Shown: one piece after another, positions 9,821-18,842 of the stretch
Position numbering within the stretch: position 1 is the first letter of the stretch
Layout of the letters: every line of letters begins with the position of its first letter
NCBI GenBank assembly: GCA_945913255.1
Contig: CAMEDC010000019.1
Span: forward strand, 1-54,028
Source: an uncultured Lachnospiraceae bacterium
GTDB lineage: Bacteria > Bacillota > Clostridia > Lachnospirales > Lachnospiraceae
Reading direction: 5' to 3'
DNA: 54,028 nt
Notes under the pieces: generated by a model
The model's database searches: none
What the model was told of the DNA's origin: nothing
The model's input: the letters and a program-made list of their open reading frames with translations, nothing else
Program-made: the position numbers and the translations under genes

Positions 9821-10729
9821 ATGAAGAAACAGAAGAATAAATTAGCGGGTCTTCAGAAACGCAAGGCAATATCAGGATACCTTTTCATAGCCCCGTTTAT
9901 TATCGGGTTCCTGGCATTCATGATAAAGCCATTCTTCCAGTCACTGTATATGAGTTTCTGTAACGTACAGATTGGTGCAGGTCAGTTCCAACCGATATGG
10001 CAGGGCTTGGAGAATTACAGAAAGACATTCCTGGTGGATCCGGAATTCAATCGTCTTTTGGTGGAGGAGATTACCAGAATGATGATAAACTCCGTGGCCA
10101 TCATGGTGTTCAGCTTCTTTGTTGCGCTGATACTGAATCAGAAATTCAAGGGAAGAGCATTGGTAAGAGCCATATTTTTCCTGCCGGTTATTCTCTCCTC
10201 CGGTGTTATCATAGGTTTGGAGACAGATAATGCATTGATGGCAAACCTTGCAGCAACAATTGAGGAGACGACTTCCAATGTGAGCATATCCGTTGCCGTG
10301 GAGCAAATCCTGAGAACAGCGGGTGTAGGAACCAGAGCCTTTGAGGAAGTGTTTAAGATAATCGACCAGATTTATGATGTGGCGATTGCATCAGGTATTC
10401 AGATTATTATATTCCTGTCCGGATTACAGACAATATCTGCCAGCATGTATGAGGCAGCCGATATTGAGGGCTGTACGAAGTGGGAAAGCCTGTGGAAGAT
10501 TACTTTCCCCATGATCAGTTCCATGTTCCTTGTAAACTGGATTTATACCATCATTGATTTCTGTATGAGATCGGACAATGAGGTTATTGATAAGATTTCG
10601 GAAGTTATGGTTGGTCAGATGGATTATGGCTTTGCTTCGGCTATGTCCTGGGTTTATTTCCTGGTTGTCATGGCATTCGTAGGAGTTTCTGCGGCAATTA
10701 TCTCTAAGGGGGTTTACTATTATGACTAA
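9821..10729 (+). CDS. Carbohydrate ABC transporter permease (UgpA/LplB-like), second importer
   Basis: This 302-residue inner-membrane permease has the first membrane segment at GYLFIAPFIIGFLAFMI and an EAA loop YEAADIEGCTKWESLWKI with TFPMIS in the C-terminal third. An insertion of about 70 residues (NALMANLAATIEETTSNVS onward) between membrane segments probably makes a long external loop, which is unusual for the family. The ATG at 9821 was chosen over the GTG at 9815 because AAAGGG at 9807-9812 gives an 8-base spacer. It overlaps the next permease gene by 8 bases and forms the second transporter of the operon. Confidence 0.85.
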   Translation: MKKQKNKLAGLQKRKAISGYLFIAPFIIGFLAFMIKPFFQSLYMSFCNVQIGAGQFQPIWQGLENYRKTFLVDPEFNRLLVEEITRMMINSVAIMVFSFFVALILNQKFKGRALVRAIFFLPVILSSGVIIGLETDNALMANLAATIEETTSNVSISVAVEQILRTAGVGTRAFEEVFKIIDQIYDVAIASGIQIIIFLSGLQTISASMYEAADIEGCTKWESLWKITFPMISSMFLVNWIYTIIDFCMRSDNEVIDKISEVMVGQMDYGFASAMSWVYFLVVMAFVGVSAAIISKGVYYYD

Positions 10730-11723
10730 GACAAAAAGTAAAAAGAATAGTAACTTCTGGGAGAGAAACAGAAAGTCAAACGGGTATCTTCTGAAGAAGA
10801 GTATTATGAAATATGCGGTCAGCATTTGCCGGTTTGTGTTGCTGTTCGGAATGTGCTTCATGATTCTGCAGCCGATTCTGAACAAAATATCCGTCAGCTT
10901 TATGACAGAGGCAGATTTATATAACCCGATTGTTATTTCTATTCCGGAGCATTTTACAACGGAGAACTACCTGCTGGCTGCAGAACTGATGACTTACAGC
11001 AAAACAATTGTGAATTCCTTTGTGGTATCTTTAACGATTGCAATTTTACAGATTACAGTCTGCACACTGGTAGGATATGGCTTTGCAAGATTTGAGTTTC
11101 CGTTTAAAAAGTTTTGGTTTGCCTGCGTAATGCTGGTAATCCTGATTCCTCCCCAGACAATTTCCACATCTTTGCATCTGCATTTCAGATTCTTTGATGT
11201 GCTGGGAATCTTTAAACTGCTTACCGGTGAAACCATTAACCTTCGTGGTTCGGTTCTTCCGTATTATCTGATGAGTGCCGGATGTATGGGATTGAAAAAC
11301 GGTTTGTACATCTACATGATCAGACAGTTCTTCCGTAATATACCGAAGGAATTGGAAGAAGCAGCTTACGTAGACGGTTGCGGAACGCTGAAGACCTTTG
11401 TAAGAATCATGCTTCCGGATGCGAAACCGATTCTGACATCCTGTTTCCTGTTCTCTTTTGTATGGCAGTGGACAGATGGTTTCTACTCCAAGATGTTCCT
11501 TGGAAATATAAAGCTGGTAAGTACCTCGCTGGCAAGACTTTCCGATACGTTGGGTGCCTATATCATGAGAATTACGGGAGCCAACACCACAGTATCCGTG
11601 GCATATTCCAACTGTATCGTATCGACAGGTACCCTGATGATTATCATGCCGCTGATTATCTTGTATCTCTTTGCTCAAAAGGGATTTGTGGAAAGCTTAA
11701 GCAGCACGGGTATCAAAATGTAA
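10722..11723 (+). CDS. Carbohydrate ABC transporter permease (MalG/UgpE-like), second importer
   Basis: This 333-residue inner-membrane protein has a basic N-terminus, then six hydrophobic segments, and the EAA loop EEAAYVDGCGTLKTFVRI with MLPDAKP, about residues 211-236. The C-terminus SSTGIKM is typical of MalG-type subunits. Its ribosome site (AAGGGGG at 10706-10712) lies inside the end of the preceding permease gene, with an 8-base overlap of the reading frames. It pairs with the 9821-10729 permease and the lipoprotein at 11834-13306. Confidence 0.87.
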   Translation: MTKTKSKKNSNFWERNRKSNGYLLKKSIMKYAVSICRFVLLFGMCFMILQPILNKISVSFMTEADLYNPIVISIPEHFTTENYLLAAELMTYSKTIVNSFVVSLTIAILQITVCTLVGYGFARFEFPFKKFWFACVMLVILIPPQTISTSLHLHFRFFDVLGIFKLLTGETINLRGSVLPYYLMSAGCMGLKNGLYIYMIRQFFRNIPKELEEAAYVDGCGTLKTFVRIMLPDAKPILTSCFLFSFVWQWTDGFYSKMFLGNIKLVSTSLARLSDTLGAYIMRITGANTTVSVAYSNCIVSTGTLMIIMPLIILYLFAQKGFVESLSSTGIKM

Positions 11724-11833
11724 CTGTTTCATAACTTGTATATAACCCCTGAGTGGCTTTGCCGGCAACCCGGAAAACAATATATTGTCGTAAAAGCAGA
11801 AATGGGGATTATATAAATAAAGGAGGATAAAAA

Positions 11834-13306
11834 ATGAAAAGAAAGATGTTTAGAAAGCTGATGGCTGCCTCTCTTGCAACCGTAATGACAGCAGGTCTGG
11901 CAGGCTGCGGCAATGCAGAAGCACCTGCTTCTACAGAGAGCAAAGCACCCGAATCCAAAGAGGAAGCTTCTTCCGAAGCAACTGCTGCAGAATCTTCCGC
12001 AGCAGAAGATGAAGTAGGTCAGTACACTGTACTGAAGGATGAGAACGGAAACGTTTATGACCTTGGCGGTATGGAAATCATTATCCGTAACTGGTGGTCA
12101 GGTGAACCCGGTGAGCCTAAGAATGATTACGAGGAAGCTCTTTACGAGTATCGTGATTGGATTCAGGAGACCTATAACTTCACCATCAAGGAGCAGGCTA
12201 TTTCCGACTGGGGTTCCACTCCTCAGGACTTCGTAGACTATGCTTCCACCGGTGGAGATGAGAACTATGTATTTACTCTTCGTGATGACCCTGCAGTTAC
12301 CTCTGCAATGGCAAACGGATTGATGTATGATCTGTCCACTCTGGATTGCCTTGATTTCTCCGAGGAGAAGTTTACGGCAAACAAGCTACATCAGCAGTAC
12401 AGCATCGGTGATAAGATTTTCTGTATGTATGCGGGAACTCCTGAGCCCAGAACCGGTGTATATTTCAACAAGAGACTTCTGACCGAGGCAAACATTGACC
12501 CTGAGAGCATCTATGATATGCAGGCTGACGGAAGCTGGACCTGGGAGAAGTTTGAAGAACTGATGGCACAGGCACAGCGCGATGTTGACAGTGACGGTGT
12601 AATTGATGTTTACGGTGTAACTCAGAACGCATCTGTTCTGCTGTGCGCAGCAGTTTGGTCCAACGGCGGTGAGTTCGTTGGTAAGGATGCTTCCGGTAAG
12701 TTTACTTACGAGCTGGAGAGCCCTGAGACAACAGAAGCTCTTGAGTGGCAGGCAAAGATTTTCAACGATTATGTACTTCCTTATCCTCAGGATGCACAGT
12801 GGGATTACTACAAGGAAGCATTCAAGAACGGTCAGGCTGCATTCATGGTTGAAGATGGTTATGCAGGAACACCCGGCAACTTCCTTGAGGATATGGCTGA
12901 CGACTTCGGTTTCGTAATGTTCCCTAAGGGACCCAAGATGGATGATTACACCAACTGCTGGAGCAATAACCCTGCTTGTATCCCTGCTTGCTATGATGCA
13001 GACAAGGCATGGAAGATTGCATTTGCATGGAACCTTTACACCGATGATGTTCCCGGATATGAGGATTACGAGGGATGGACAACCAACTACTATGCTGGTA
13101 TGCGTGATACCAGAGCCGTTGATGAGACCGCTCGTATGATGACTGAGAAGGGATTTGTTACCTATCATGGTATCATTCCCAGCATGAACATCGGACCTGA
13201 CTTTACATGGGGCGCAGCTGCTAAGGGTGTTGTTATTTCCGAGAAGGTAGAAGCAATCAGAGACACCTGGAAGGGTTACATTGACGCAGCAAACGCGATT
13301 AATTAG
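11834..13306 (+). CDS. Extracellular solute-binding lipoprotein of the second carbohydrate importer
   Basis: This 490-residue protein has a lipoprotein signal (LAGC, lipid-modified Cys25) followed by a low-complexity Ser/Ala/Glu linker to about residue 62. The binding-protein fold follows (MEIIIRNWWSGEPGEP, TGVYFNKRLL, DGSWTWEKFEELMAQAQ, YKEAFKNGQAAFMVEDG). An EF-hand-like acidic stretch, DVDSDGVIDVYG, may bind calcium. It sits 110 bp after the permease pair and has a strong AGGAGG site at 11821-11826, so it may be made in larger amounts than the permeases, as is usual for binding proteins. The gap before it holds the 10-bp palindrome TTGCCGGCAA at 11759-11768. The ligand is unknown. Confidence 0.9.
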   Translation: MKRKMFRKLMAASLATVMTAGLAGCGNAEAPASTESKAPESKEEASSEATAAESSAAEDEVGQYTVLKDENGNVYDLGGMEIIIRNWWSGEPGEPKNDYEEALYEYRDWIQETYNFTIKEQAISDWGSTPQDFVDYASTGGDENYVFTLRDDPAVTSAMANGLMYDLSTLDCLDFSEEKFTANKLHQQYSIGDKIFCMYAGTPEPRTGVYFNKRLLTEANIDPESIYDMQADGSWTWEKFEELMAQAQRDVDSDGVIDVYGVTQNASVLLCAAVWSNGGEFVGKDASGKFTYELESPETTEALEWQAKIFNDYVLPYPQDAQWDYYKEAFKNGQAAFMVEDGYAGTPGNFLEDMADDFGFVMFPKGPKMDDYTNCWSNNPACIPACYDADKAWKIAFAWNLYTDDVPGYEDYEGWTTNYYAGMRDTRAVDETARMMTEKGFVTYHGIIPSMNIGPDFTWGAAAKGVVISEKVEAIRDTWKGYIDAANAIN

Positions 13307-13339
13307 CCAGATACTTTCCATTTGAATGATATTAGACAG

Positions 13340-13373
13340 AAGGGGTGGTGTTTTCCGGGCACCATCCCCTTTC
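13340..13373 (+). terminator. Stem-loop after the binding-protein gene, possible partial terminator
   Basis: AAGGGGTGGTG at 13340-13350 pairs with CACCATCCCCTT at about 13360-13371 (one bulged base) around a 9-base loop. The following T-run is poor, so this may be a leaky terminator or an mRNA-stabilising 3-prime structure. The rest of the 13307-13540 gap shows nothing else clear. Confidence 0.55.
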
Positions 13374-13540
13374 TGATAAAAGCGTTTTGCAGGTGAGCTT
13401 TGGCTTGTTCCGAAAATTCCGATGGAAAGCGGGAGGTTCGGAATGTGCGAAATCATTCTCACAGGAGATTGCGGATGCGCTGATAGAGAATTTCGTGACT
13501 ACGGAATAGTATAAAAAACATAGTGGGAGGGGAAAAACAT

Positions 13541-14500
13541 ATGGTAGTTAACTTTCATTTACCCGGACTCAGACAGAATTATCCTTTAAATATGCTGATG
13601 GTCAGCCTGCTGGAGCAAAAACCGGAGTATTTCAGGGAAGGAGTCAGGATTGCCTCCTTTTTCGGAGAATTTCCTACCTCTCTGTGGAATGGCGGCAGAC
13701 CATCTAACTATGACCAGTGTGATGCCAATTTCATAAGAAATGTAATTAAGAATGTAAATGCGAAGGGAATACCGGTACGGTTTACCTATACCAATATGCT
13801 CCTGAATGAGGAGGATTTGAAGGATCCTTACTGCAATTTCTGCATGAAGGAAGCTGACAACGGGATGAATGAGGTGATGATATTTTCACCTGTTCTGGAA
13901 AAATATATCCGCGAAAACTATCCCGGATATAAACTAAACAGCTCCACCTGTAAGGAAATCAGGGATATTAGCCTTGTGAATGAGGAATTGAAAAAGGATT
14001 ACTATCTGGTGGTTCTGGATTACAATTTTAATAACAGGTTTGACGAGCTGGAAAAGATTGAAGATAAGGGAAGATGTGAAATTCTGGTAAATACTTTGTG
14101 TACGCCGAATTGTCCGAGACGCGGGAAGCATTATGAGAACATTGCCAAGAACCAGAGAATTATCCTGAAAAACAGAAGGATGCCCCCGGATAAGCAGATT
14201 CCCCTGGAACATTGGTACTGTGAATATGGTGAACACAACTGTATTCATACCATTCAGGGTTACAGTACCTATGTTTCGCCGGAATCTATCTGGGAAAAGT
14301 ATGTACCCATGGGCTTCCACCATTTCAAGATAGAGGGAAGAACCGCAAATATCTTTTCTCTTGTTGAAACTTATTGCCATTTCCTGATCAAACCGGAGTA
14401 CCAGGGTCAGGTGAGAATCCTGCTCTTAAATAACCTGGTGTCCAGCAAGGTTATCACTGTGAACCATCCGAGACCGGCAAGGTGGGTACCGGAAGAATAG
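13541..14500 (+). CDS. U32-like (UbiU/UbiV/YhbU-type fold) protein with putative Fe-S cysteines, copy 1
   Basis: This 319-residue soluble protein matches no family I can name outright. It carries the FKIEGR motif near residue 262 that is typical of peptidase-U32-like TIM barrels. Four cysteines, C187 and C191 (CTPNC) plus C227 and C234, are also present in the downstream paralogue. In U32-like proteins such as UbiU/UbiV, four such cysteines hold a 4Fe-4S cluster, so a cluster is inferred. Other shared motifs are LWNGGR (about 48-53) and RFTYTN (80-85). The ATG at 13541 was chosen over the GTG at 13523 because GGGAGGGG (13525-13532) gives an 8-base spacer. It lies 21 bp before its paralogue and after a stem-loop that partly separates it from the importer operon. 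Confidence 0.6.
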   Translation: MVVNFHLPGLRQNYPLNMLMVSLLEQKPEYFREGVRIASFFGEFPTSLWNGGRPSNYDQCDANFIRNVIKNVNAKGIPVRFTYTNMLLNEEDLKDPYCNFCMKEADNGMNEVMIFSPVLEKYIRENYPGYKLNSSTCKEIRDISLVNEELKKDYYLVVLDYNFNNRFDELEKIEDKGRCEILVNTLCTPNCPRRGKHYENIAKNQRIILKNRRMPPDKQIPLEHWYCEYGEHNCIHTIQGYSTYVSPESIWEKYVPMGFHHFKIEGRTANIFSLVETYCHFLIKPEYQGQVRILLLNNLVSSKVITVNHPRPARWVPEE

Positions 14501-14521
14501 TTTATATAAAGGAGCAAGCGA

Positions 14522-15436
14522 ATGGCTGTTAAGGAAGTATATTGGCATTTGCCGGGATTCTGTTATTTCAGACTGTTGAATCAGGTATTGATAAACTTAA
14601 TGAAGGACTATCCGGACAAATTCAGAGATGGATATAAAGTCGGATCTGTTTATGGCACTTTTCCGGGAGCAATATGGAATGGAGGACGTGCCGTTTTCGG
14701 AATTACCGGAAAGAATGATATAGAAAGTATTTTGAAGATTTATAACAGTAGAAATATTCCGGTCAGGTTTACATGGACAAATTCCCTGTTGGAGGAAAAG
14801 CATCTGCAGGATACCTACTGTAATCTGATTATGCGCATGGCAGATAACGGGTTGAATCAGGTTTTGGTCAACACTCCGGTATTGGAAGATTACATAAGAA
14901 GTACCTATCCGAAATTCCCGGTTATTTCTTCCACCACAAAACGAATCACAGGGGTGGAAGGGGTGCTCGGTGAACTGCAGAAGGACTATTATCTTGTGGT
15001 TCTGGATTATGATCTCAATCATAATGAGGAAGCGCTGAAGACCCTGGAACCTTATGCGGGCAGGATAGAACTCCTGGTGAATGAAGTATGTTATCCCGGT
15101 TGTCCCAAACGGGCAGAGCATTATCGCCAGCAGTCTCAGATGCAGCTGGAATTCGATGTAAATACTGCATTCCCATGCCCGAATAACACCCAGGAGAGGA
15201 GTTTTGCAGAGTGCAAAAAGCGCCCTGCATTCATTTCGAATGAAGAAATCGGGGAATATATTGACAGAGGATTTGTGAATTTTAAAATTGCCGGTCGGGG
15301 AATGCCAATCAATTATGTGGAAGAATCGTATCTGTACTTTCTGGTAAAGGAGGAGTGCAGAGAGTTTATTCGAGGTAAAATTGACGGACTCTTTGAACAG
15401 TTTAAAAAGGCACAACAGACACAGAGGCGGCGCTGA
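14522..15436 (+). CDS. U32-like protein with putative Fe-S cysteines, copy 2
   Basis: This 304-residue paralogue of the preceding gene shares IWNGGR (51-56), RFTWTN (82-87), ADNGLNQV, YYLVVLDYDL, CYPGC (C190, C194) and FKIAGRG. The second cysteine pair is C219 and C231; C100 also matches C98 of copy 1. Residue-by-residue similarity is clear but moderate, so the duplication is old or the pair forms a heterodimer, as UbiU and UbiV do. The stop codon lies inside the following terminator hairpin. Substrate and partner are unknown. Confidence 0.6.
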   Translation: MAVKEVYWHLPGFCYFRLLNQVLINLMKDYPDKFRDGYKVGSVYGTFPGAIWNGGRAVFGITGKNDIESILKIYNSRNIPVRFTWTNSLLEEKHLQDTYCNLIMRMADNGLNQVLVNTPVLEDYIRSTYPKFPVISSTTKRITGVEGVLGELQKDYYLVVLDYDLNHNEEALKTLEPYAGRIELLVNEVCYPGCPKRAEHYRQQSQMQLEFDVNTAFPCPNNTQERSFAECKKRPAFISNEEIGEYIDRGFVNFKIAGRGMPINYVEESYLYFLVKEECREFIRGKIDGLFEQFKKAQQTQRRR

Positions 15437-15450
15437 AAGCGCCGTCTTTT
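15425..15450 (+). terminator. Rho-independent terminator after the U32-like pair
   Basis: CGGCGCT and AGCGCCG pair around a GAA loop, followed by TCTTTT. The hairpin includes the stop codon of the upstream gene. Confidence 0.8.
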
Positions 15451-15517
15451 ATAATCCAGCAAAAACTGGGGAAGAAACCACAAGCGATAATGAGTTTTTT
15501 TCCGAAAAGCAAGTTAG

Positions 15518-15523
15518 TATAAT
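15518..15523 (+). promoter_or_regulatory. Likely -10 element of the export operon
   Basis: A perfect TATAAT lies 36 bases before the first export gene and after a terminator. The region at -35 is a T-run (15495-15500), not a good TTGACA. Confidence 0.5.
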
Positions 15524-15558
15524 ATACAGGGGAGTCTTTTGATAAAGGAGCAAAAATT

Positions 15559-16665
15559 ATGCAAAATTTCGTGAAACTGAAATATGCAAGAAATCTGTGT
15601 GTCAGTTTGGGCGTTGCTTTTCTGTTGTGCGGCTGCGGTCAGGATGCGATAGAGGACAATGTAGTGGTAGTCGAACAGGGAAATGAGGAAATCAATTATG
15701 AGTTCGGCATGGCACAGATTGGAAATGTAGTAAAGACAGAGAAGGTTCGTTGTACTTACAGACAAACCAATGAACAGGAAGTCAGCTTCCCCATGAGCGG
15801 ACGCCTTGTTGACCGGGTATATGTGGAAAAGGGAGATGCCGTAAAAAAAGGTGATCTTCTGGTGGAATTATCCAGTGAAGATCTGGAGAGAAAGATTGAG
15901 AATCTGGAATACCGGATTGCAAGAAATGAACTGCTGCTCCAGTATACAGATACAAACGAGGCAAATGATATCTCCGGTTTATGGGTAAATTATCTGTACT
16001 ATTCAGGAATGACAGAACAGGATAAGGAGAATCTGGATGATCAGATTGTGGCAGTTCAACGTAATTACAGATATCAAAGAGAGGATTACTCGGATGCGCT
16101 GAATGCAGACAGAAAAGAACTGGAGCAGCTTACTCGGGAATTGAGCTCCAGCCGCATTTATGCACAAATTGACGGAGTCGTATACAGCCTGAAGGAGCAG
16201 CTGGAGGGAACTACCGCACAGCTGGGTGAAGTGGTAATGACCGTAATCGATACCACAGAATGCCTTTTTGAAGCAGAAGAACCGGAGCTGGCGAAGTACT
16301 TCGAGGAAGGGCAAAAGCTTGAAATGACATTGGGCTATGGCTCGACCAAGGGAGTGTATGTACTTACACCCTGGCATATGGATGAATGGGGAGAGGTGCA
16401 GCTTTTTATGGTGTATGATGAACCGGAGGGTGCCATTTTGGAAGTGGGGGCATCCGGAAACATGCAGGTGGTGACAGGAAGTCGGGAGAATGTCTTATGT
16501 GTTCCGCTCAACGCCGTGCATAATGCCGAGGATAAGAAGTATGTGTATGTGCTTGGAGCCGACAATATGAGAGAAGTCAGATGGGTTGAAACAGGATTGT
16601 TCGGAGATGAAACAGTAGAGATTCTGAGTGGTCTGGAAGAAGGAGAGAAGGTTATTCGGAGATGA
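15559..16665 (+). CDS. Membrane-fusion/adaptor lipoprotein (HlyD/MacA-like)
   Basis: This 368-residue protein has a lipoprotein signal ending LLCGC (Cys26). The order is that of a periplasmic-adaptor family protein: a biotinyl-lipoyl-like half motif (VDRVYVEKGDAVKKGDLLVEL, about 85-105), a helical hairpin (about 107-205), the second lipoyl half (ARIYAQIDGVVYSLKEQL region), then beta-barrel and membrane-proximal domains (CVPLNAVHNAEDKKYVYVL; VETGLFGDETVEILSGLEEG). In Gram-positives such proteins work with MacB-like ABC exporters. It starts the export operon and overlaps the next gene by four bases (ATGA). Confidence 0.85.
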   Translation: MQNFVKLKYARNLCVSLGVAFLLCGCGQDAIEDNVVVVEQGNEEINYEFGMAQIGNVVKTEKVRCTYRQTNEQEVSFPMSGRLVDRVYVEKGDAVKKGDLLVELSSEDLERKIENLEYRIARNELLLQYTDTNEANDISGLWVNYLYYSGMTEQDKENLDDQIVAVQRNYRYQREDYSDALNADRKELEQLTRELSSSRIYAQIDGVVYSLKEQLEGTTAQLGEVVMTVIDTTECLFEAEEPELAKYFEEGQKLEMTLGYGSTKGVYVLTPWHMDEWGEVQLFMVYDEPEGAILEVGASGNMQVVTGSRENVLCVPLNAVHNAEDKKYVYVLGADNMREVRWVETGLFGDETVEILSGLEEGEKVIRR

Positions 16666-18842
16666 GAACAGATAGGGTAAAAAAGGTGATTGCGCTGGGA
16701 ACAGCGCTTTCCTGCTTGAGTTTGCTGCTAGCCGGATGCGGACAGGAAACTGTTTCAGGACAACCGGGAGATGTAGAATTAATTGAGCCGACGGGAGTGG
16801 CTCTTCATTATGAAACCGCAGTTCCGAAGAACCTTTATGATGCAAAGGTATATTCGGCATTGGTGTGCCCTGATGTGGAGGAGTATGCGATAGAGAAGGG
16901 GATTTCTTTCGAAGACTACGACGCATATCCCGGACAGGAAGTTACAAAGGGAGCAACCTTGTTACATGCTAACACGGAAGACGTTGATAAACAGATTGAG
17001 GCAAAAGAAAAAAGTATTCTGGAAGCGGAAGAGAGATACCGGGAGTATGTAACAGACACCAATGAGGCTTTGGAAAAACCAAGGTCTGAACAGAAGAACT
17101 ACTGGGGGATTGTGGAAGAGCTGGAAAATACGAAGCCGAATCAGTATGCAACCGTATCCGGCTCCGATGTAGTTACTTCCGAGTATGCACAATGGGAGAA
17201 GGACTACCGGAAATATGACGGACTTCACAGAAAAGCTTCTCAGAGTGTGAATGTGCTGGAGGAGGCACTCAGACAAAAGTCGGAGCTCTATGAATTGGAT
17301 GCTGCGCATTCGCAGCTGGAATTGCAGCACTTAAAAGAGGATAAGGCGAAGTCAGTTCTCACTTCCGGTATGAGCGGACATATTGTGGGAATGAAGATTT
17401 TATCTGCGGGAGACTGGCTGGAAGCGAAGAAACCGGTCATGGCAGTCGGAAATCTGAAGCTTCCGGAAATTCGCTGTGAGTTTATCAGCAAAGGAACCGT
17501 AAGCAATGCCGAGGACGTATATGCGCTGATTGGCGGAAAACGTTATGAAGTGGAATATGAGTCAATGACGACGGAGGAATACAACCGTCTGCAGGAACAA
17601 AACGGTAAGGTTTATTCCACTTTTCATATTCTGGCAGATGCAGATGAGATTGAGATGGGTGCGTATGCGGTTATTGTTGTTGTAAACAAGTCAAAGGAGG
17701 ATGTCATCGCGGTACCGAAGGATTCTGTCGGAAGAAAGGATGGCGTCAGCTACGTATACCTGGTGAAGGACGGAGAAAGTGTCTATACTCCGGTTACTAC
17801 GGGAATGAGTGACGGTGTTTATACAGAGATTGTTTCCGGAGTTTTTGAAGGAGATAAAGTCCTTACGGATCAGGCTGTAGTAGCCGGCAGCAAAACAGTC
17901 AAAGTCGAGAAGGGAGAGGTACATACAGATTTTAACGGTACAGGATATCTGACCTATCCGTCGGGACAGCTGGTAGTGAATCCGGTTACCTACGGAACCT
18001 GTTATTATGTGGAAAAATTGGTCAGCAAGAATCAGCAGGTGGAGAAAGGAGAAGTACTTGCGAAAATCCGGGTGGTACCGGATGAGGTAGAGCTTCAGCG
18101 AAATGAGCAGAAGCTAACAAGGGAAAGAGAGCGCCTGGCTGATTTAAAGGCACTCGGGGAAGAGGATAATAAAAAGGCGATAGTATCAAAGGAGAAAACG
18201 ATTGCAGAGCTGGAAAAGCTGATTGCCGAAATGAAAGCAGATTTTGCGATAACGGAAGTGGTATCTCCGATTAACGGTATCATTACAGATGTCTATACCT
18301 ATGACAAGGAATCTCTGATACAAAAGAATGCAAGCCTTTTTCTGGTGTCTGATGAAACGCTGAGCTATCTGTTTGTAGAAGATGATAACGGTCAGCTGAC
18401 CTATGGAAATAAAGCCTCCATTAGCTATAAAGACAAAGAAAACAAAGAATGCCAGGCTTCCGGTACGGTTGTGACCTTGAATCAGACTGCAGTCAGCAGC
18501 AATGTAGTTCCCCGAGTATCAACCGGCTGGAACAGTACGGCGACCGGAGCATTGATTATGGTGTCTCCGGAGGATATTGGTGATATGGCAGGCAGCACGA
18601 AAACGGATGACGGATGGTGGAACCGTACCAGTTACAAGGTGAAGGTAACAATCCGCAGTATGGAAAACGTTCTGGTGATACCGAAAAATGCGGTAACGAT
18701 GGTCGCAGGAAGAACTTATGTAAAGGTAAAAGCACAGAACGGTGAAATACAGTACCGCAGTTTTATAGCAGGTGGCTCAGACGGCAGTAATTACTGGGTA
18801 GCGGAAGGCCTGACGGAAGGAATGGAACTATGCTTAGAATAA
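16662..18842 (+). CDS. Double-length membrane-fusion lipoprotein (two adaptor modules)
   Basis: This 726-residue protein has a lipoprotein signal ending LLAGC (Cys26). It appears to contain two adaptor modules in tandem. Module 1 covers about 30-415, with lipoyl-like PGQEVTKGATLLHA, a helical hairpin about 105-220, SGMSGHIVGMKILSAGDWL, and VIAVPKDSVGRKDGVSYVYL. Module 2 covers about 415-726, with VEKLVSKNQQVEKGEVLAKI, a coiled coil about 475-530, VVSPINGIITDVYTYD, and VLVIPKNAVTMVAGRTYVKV. Single adaptors are usually 350-450 residues, so this looks like a fusion or internal duplication. The gene overlaps both neighbours (4 and 13 bases), which implies tight coupling to the permease. Both adaptors probably serve the same exporter. 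Confidence 0.8.
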   Translation: MRTDRVKKVIALGTALSCLSLLLAGCGQETVSGQPGDVELIEPTGVALHYETAVPKNLYDAKVYSALVCPDVEEYAIEKGISFEDYDAYPGQEVTKGATLLHANTEDVDKQIEAKEKSILEAEERYREYVTDTNEALEKPRSEQKNYWGIVEELENTKPNQYATVSGSDVVTSEYAQWEKDYRKYDGLHRKASQSVNVLEEALRQKSELYELDAAHSQLELQHLKEDKAKSVLTSGMSGHIVGMKILSAGDWLEAKKPVMAVGNLKLPEIRCEFISKGTVSNAEDVYALIGGKRYEVEYESMTTEEYNRLQEQNGKVYSTFHILADADEIEMGAYAVIVVVNKSKEDVIAVPKDSVGRKDGVSYVYLVKDGESVYTPVTTGMSDGVYTEIVSGVFEGDKVLTDQAVVAGSKTVKVEKGEVHTDFNGTGYLTYPSGQLVVNPVTYGTCYYVEKLVSKNQQVEKGEVLAKIRVVPDEVELQRNEQKLTRERERLADLKALGEEDNKKAIVSKEKTIAELEKLIAEMKADFAITEVVSPINGIITDVYTYDKESLIQKNASLFLVSDETLSYLFVEDDNGQLTYGNKASISYKDKENKECQASGTVVTLNQTAVSSNVVPRVSTGWNSTATGALIMVSPEDIGDMAGSTKTDDGWWNRTSYKVKVTIRSMENVLVIPKNAVTMVAGRTYVKVKAQNGEIQYRSFIAGGSDGSNYWVAEGLTEGMELCLE

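Noticed and set aside
11759..11768. Perfect 10-bp palindrome TTGCCGGCAA before the second binding-protein gene, a possible operator.
   Set aside because: Short palindromes of this size occur by chance, and no other copy or promoter context was found.
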